In this document: in pieces, positions 13,691-14,652 of the stretch
How positions within the stretch are numbered: the first letter of the stretch is position 1
Layout of the letters: each line of letters begins with the position of its first letter
Program-made: the position numbers and the translations under genes
The notes under the pieces: model-generated
What the model saw: only the letters and a program-made list of their open reading frames with translations
Told to the model about the DNA's origin: nothing
Database searches by the model: none
Assembly (NCBI GenBank): GCA_050698355.1
Contig: JBOHBN010000420.1
Span: forward strand, 1 to 14,652
From: JBOHBN01 sp050698355
Lineage (GTDB): Bacteria; Actinomycetota; Actinomycetes; Streptosporangiales; WHST01
DNA length: 14,652 nucleotides
Direction: 5' to 3'

Positions 13691-14652
13691 TCAGCGGCCC
13701 ACCGAGCCATCGTCAGCCGATCCGGTGCCCGCCTCTGGGAAGTCAGATGCCCCCGACGTGCCCCCGACCTTCCGCGCCACGTCCCACAGGTTGGCGTCGA
13801 CCAGGTGCCCGTAGAGGTCCATCGTCATCGTCGCGGTGGCATGCCCCAGCACCCGTTGCACCACCTTCGGGTCCGCCCCGTTCCCGAGCCAGATAGACGC
13901 CGCCGTGTGCCGAAGGTCATGAACACGCAGCGCTGGTAAGCCGATCGTGGCGACAGCCTTGGACCAGGCGACCGAGCGCTTCCAGTTCGACTCTCGCAGC
14001 GGACCACCGCCAGGCGAGGCAAACAGCCAAGCCCCCGCTCCCTTGCCAGCACACCACCGATCGACGACAGGCAGCAGCTCCGCGACCAAGGGGACGGTAC
14101 GAGCCCGCGAGGTCTTCAGGGTGTCGATGTACAGCTGACCACCACCGCCACTCGCCAAGACGGCACGCTGGACCCGGAGCCCGCGACCAGGGACGGAGAT
14201 CAAGTCCCCGACATGCAAGCCCGCCAGCTCTCCCCAGCGCAGCCCCGTGTACGCGAGGACGAGGACCACATCGCCATATGACCCCTGGCAGGCGGCCGTC
14301 AGCGCATGGACTTCCTCATCGGTCAGAGCCCGACCTTCCCGACGAGCCTGCCGGCGCGGAGCTTTCACCGCCGATGCGACGTTGTGAGTGACCCGTCCGT
14401 CCGCAACAGCATGGTCGAGGATCGATCGCAGCGTTGCCAGAGCGCGAGTCGCCGTCGCAGGAGCCTTGCCCGAGGCGACCATCCCACCGACCCAGGTCGA
14501 GACTTCCGCCGGCGTGATCGACGCGACCGGCCAGTTGCCGAAACGCGGTTTGATGTGGTTACGCCACGCCGCCTGATCGCTCTCCCACGTTCGCCGCTTG
14601 ACCGAACTCCGCGAGGCGAGTGGCGTCCGGCAGAGTGGTGTATCGGTTCGCG
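13691..14652 (-). CDS. Tyrosine-recombinase integrase, N-terminus beyond the window
   Basis: The frame stays open from the stop at 13691-13693 to the right edge, giving 319 visible residues. Upstream of the first in-window ATG (14482) the translation continues with RTWESDQAAWRNHIKPRFG and ITPAEVSTWV, the usual core-binding domain, so that ATG is not the start. Counting from that Met, the catalytic residues are all present: R82 in TGLRWGEL, K123 in TLKTSRART, H188 and R191 in VHDLRHT, H214 in VLGHA, and nucleophile Y224 in MDLYGHL. It should catalyse site-specific insertion and excision of a mobile element, most likely at the adjacent tRNA-Thr. The C-terminal end points at the tRNA, as is common for such islands. 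The rest of the element lies to the right, outside view. Confidence 0.93.
   Translation of the reverse strand, partial: RTDTPLCRTPLASRSSVKRRTWESDQAAWRNHIKPRFGNWPVASITPAEVSTWVGGMVASGKAPATATRALATLRSILDHAVADGRVTHNVASAVKAPRRQARREGRALTDEEVHALTAACQGSYGDVVLVLAYTGLRWGELAGLHVGDLISVPGRGLRVQRAVLASGGGGQLYIDTLKTSRARTVPLVAELLPVVDRWCAGKGAGAWLFASPGGGPLRESNWKRSVAWSKAVATIGLPALRVHDLRHTAASIWLGNGADPKVVQRVLGHATATMTMDLYGHLVDANLWDVARKVGGTSGASDFPEAGTGSADDGSVGR

Noticed and set aside
14388..14576. Small plus-strand frame inside the integrase region
   Set aside because: The minus strand continues the integrase core-binding domain through this interval, so the small frame is a shadow.

Overview
The window looks like chromosomal DNA from a high-GC actinomycete. 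GC is very high, GTG starts are frequent, one gene appears to be leaderless, a CUT1 sugar transporter is encoded without its own ATPase, and there is an MFS-thymidylate kinase fusion followed by the clamp-loader gene holB, an arrangement familiar from actinomycetes. The genus cannot be set from the sequence alone.

Left part (1-7631): the 3' end of a Uma2-family nuclease-like gene converges with a minus-strand sugar operon, leaving only 3 bases between the stop codons. Read in the direction of transcription, the operon encodes (1) a 1034-residue secreted PIG-L-type de-N-acetylase with NEW3-like and CBM9/DOMON-like modules, (2) a solute-binding lipoprotein, (3) a MalF-type permease and (4) a MalG-type permease that overlaps the MalF stop codon. 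A DeoR-family sugar-phosphate-responsive regulator is divergently transcribed. The shared spacer carries a TTGACA-18-TACCGT promoter for the operon and three copies of the heptamer GCACACG, two of them over the predicted start point. The likely picture is an extracellular enzyme that deacetylates or binds an acetylated amino-sugar glycan, whose products are imported and sensed as a phosphosugar. The substrate is inferred only.

Middle part (7697-10973): housekeeping replication genes. A leaderless MFS-Tmk fusion is followed by holB (clamp-loader delta prime). Their junction holds a 59-bp insertion-like element flanked by a 7-bp direct repeat (ATGAGCG). It creates a 20-codon reading frame that overlaps both neighbours by ATGA, and a perfect 9-bp hairpin that covers the holB start codon.

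Right part (10980-14652): a convergent gene for a tail-anchored coiled-coil protein with an apparently nucleotide-binding-deficient FtsK/SpoIIIE-like module; a small membrane protein with MscS-type TM-helix repeats followed by a strong hairpin terminator; a complete tRNA-Thr(CGT) with its own promoter; and a tyrosine-recombinase integrase gene ending 14 bases after the tRNA CCA and running off the right edge. This is the edge of an integrated element at tRNA-Thr.

No rRNA, insertion sequence, CRISPR array or riboswitch was recognised. No gene-free stretch is longer than about 260 bases.
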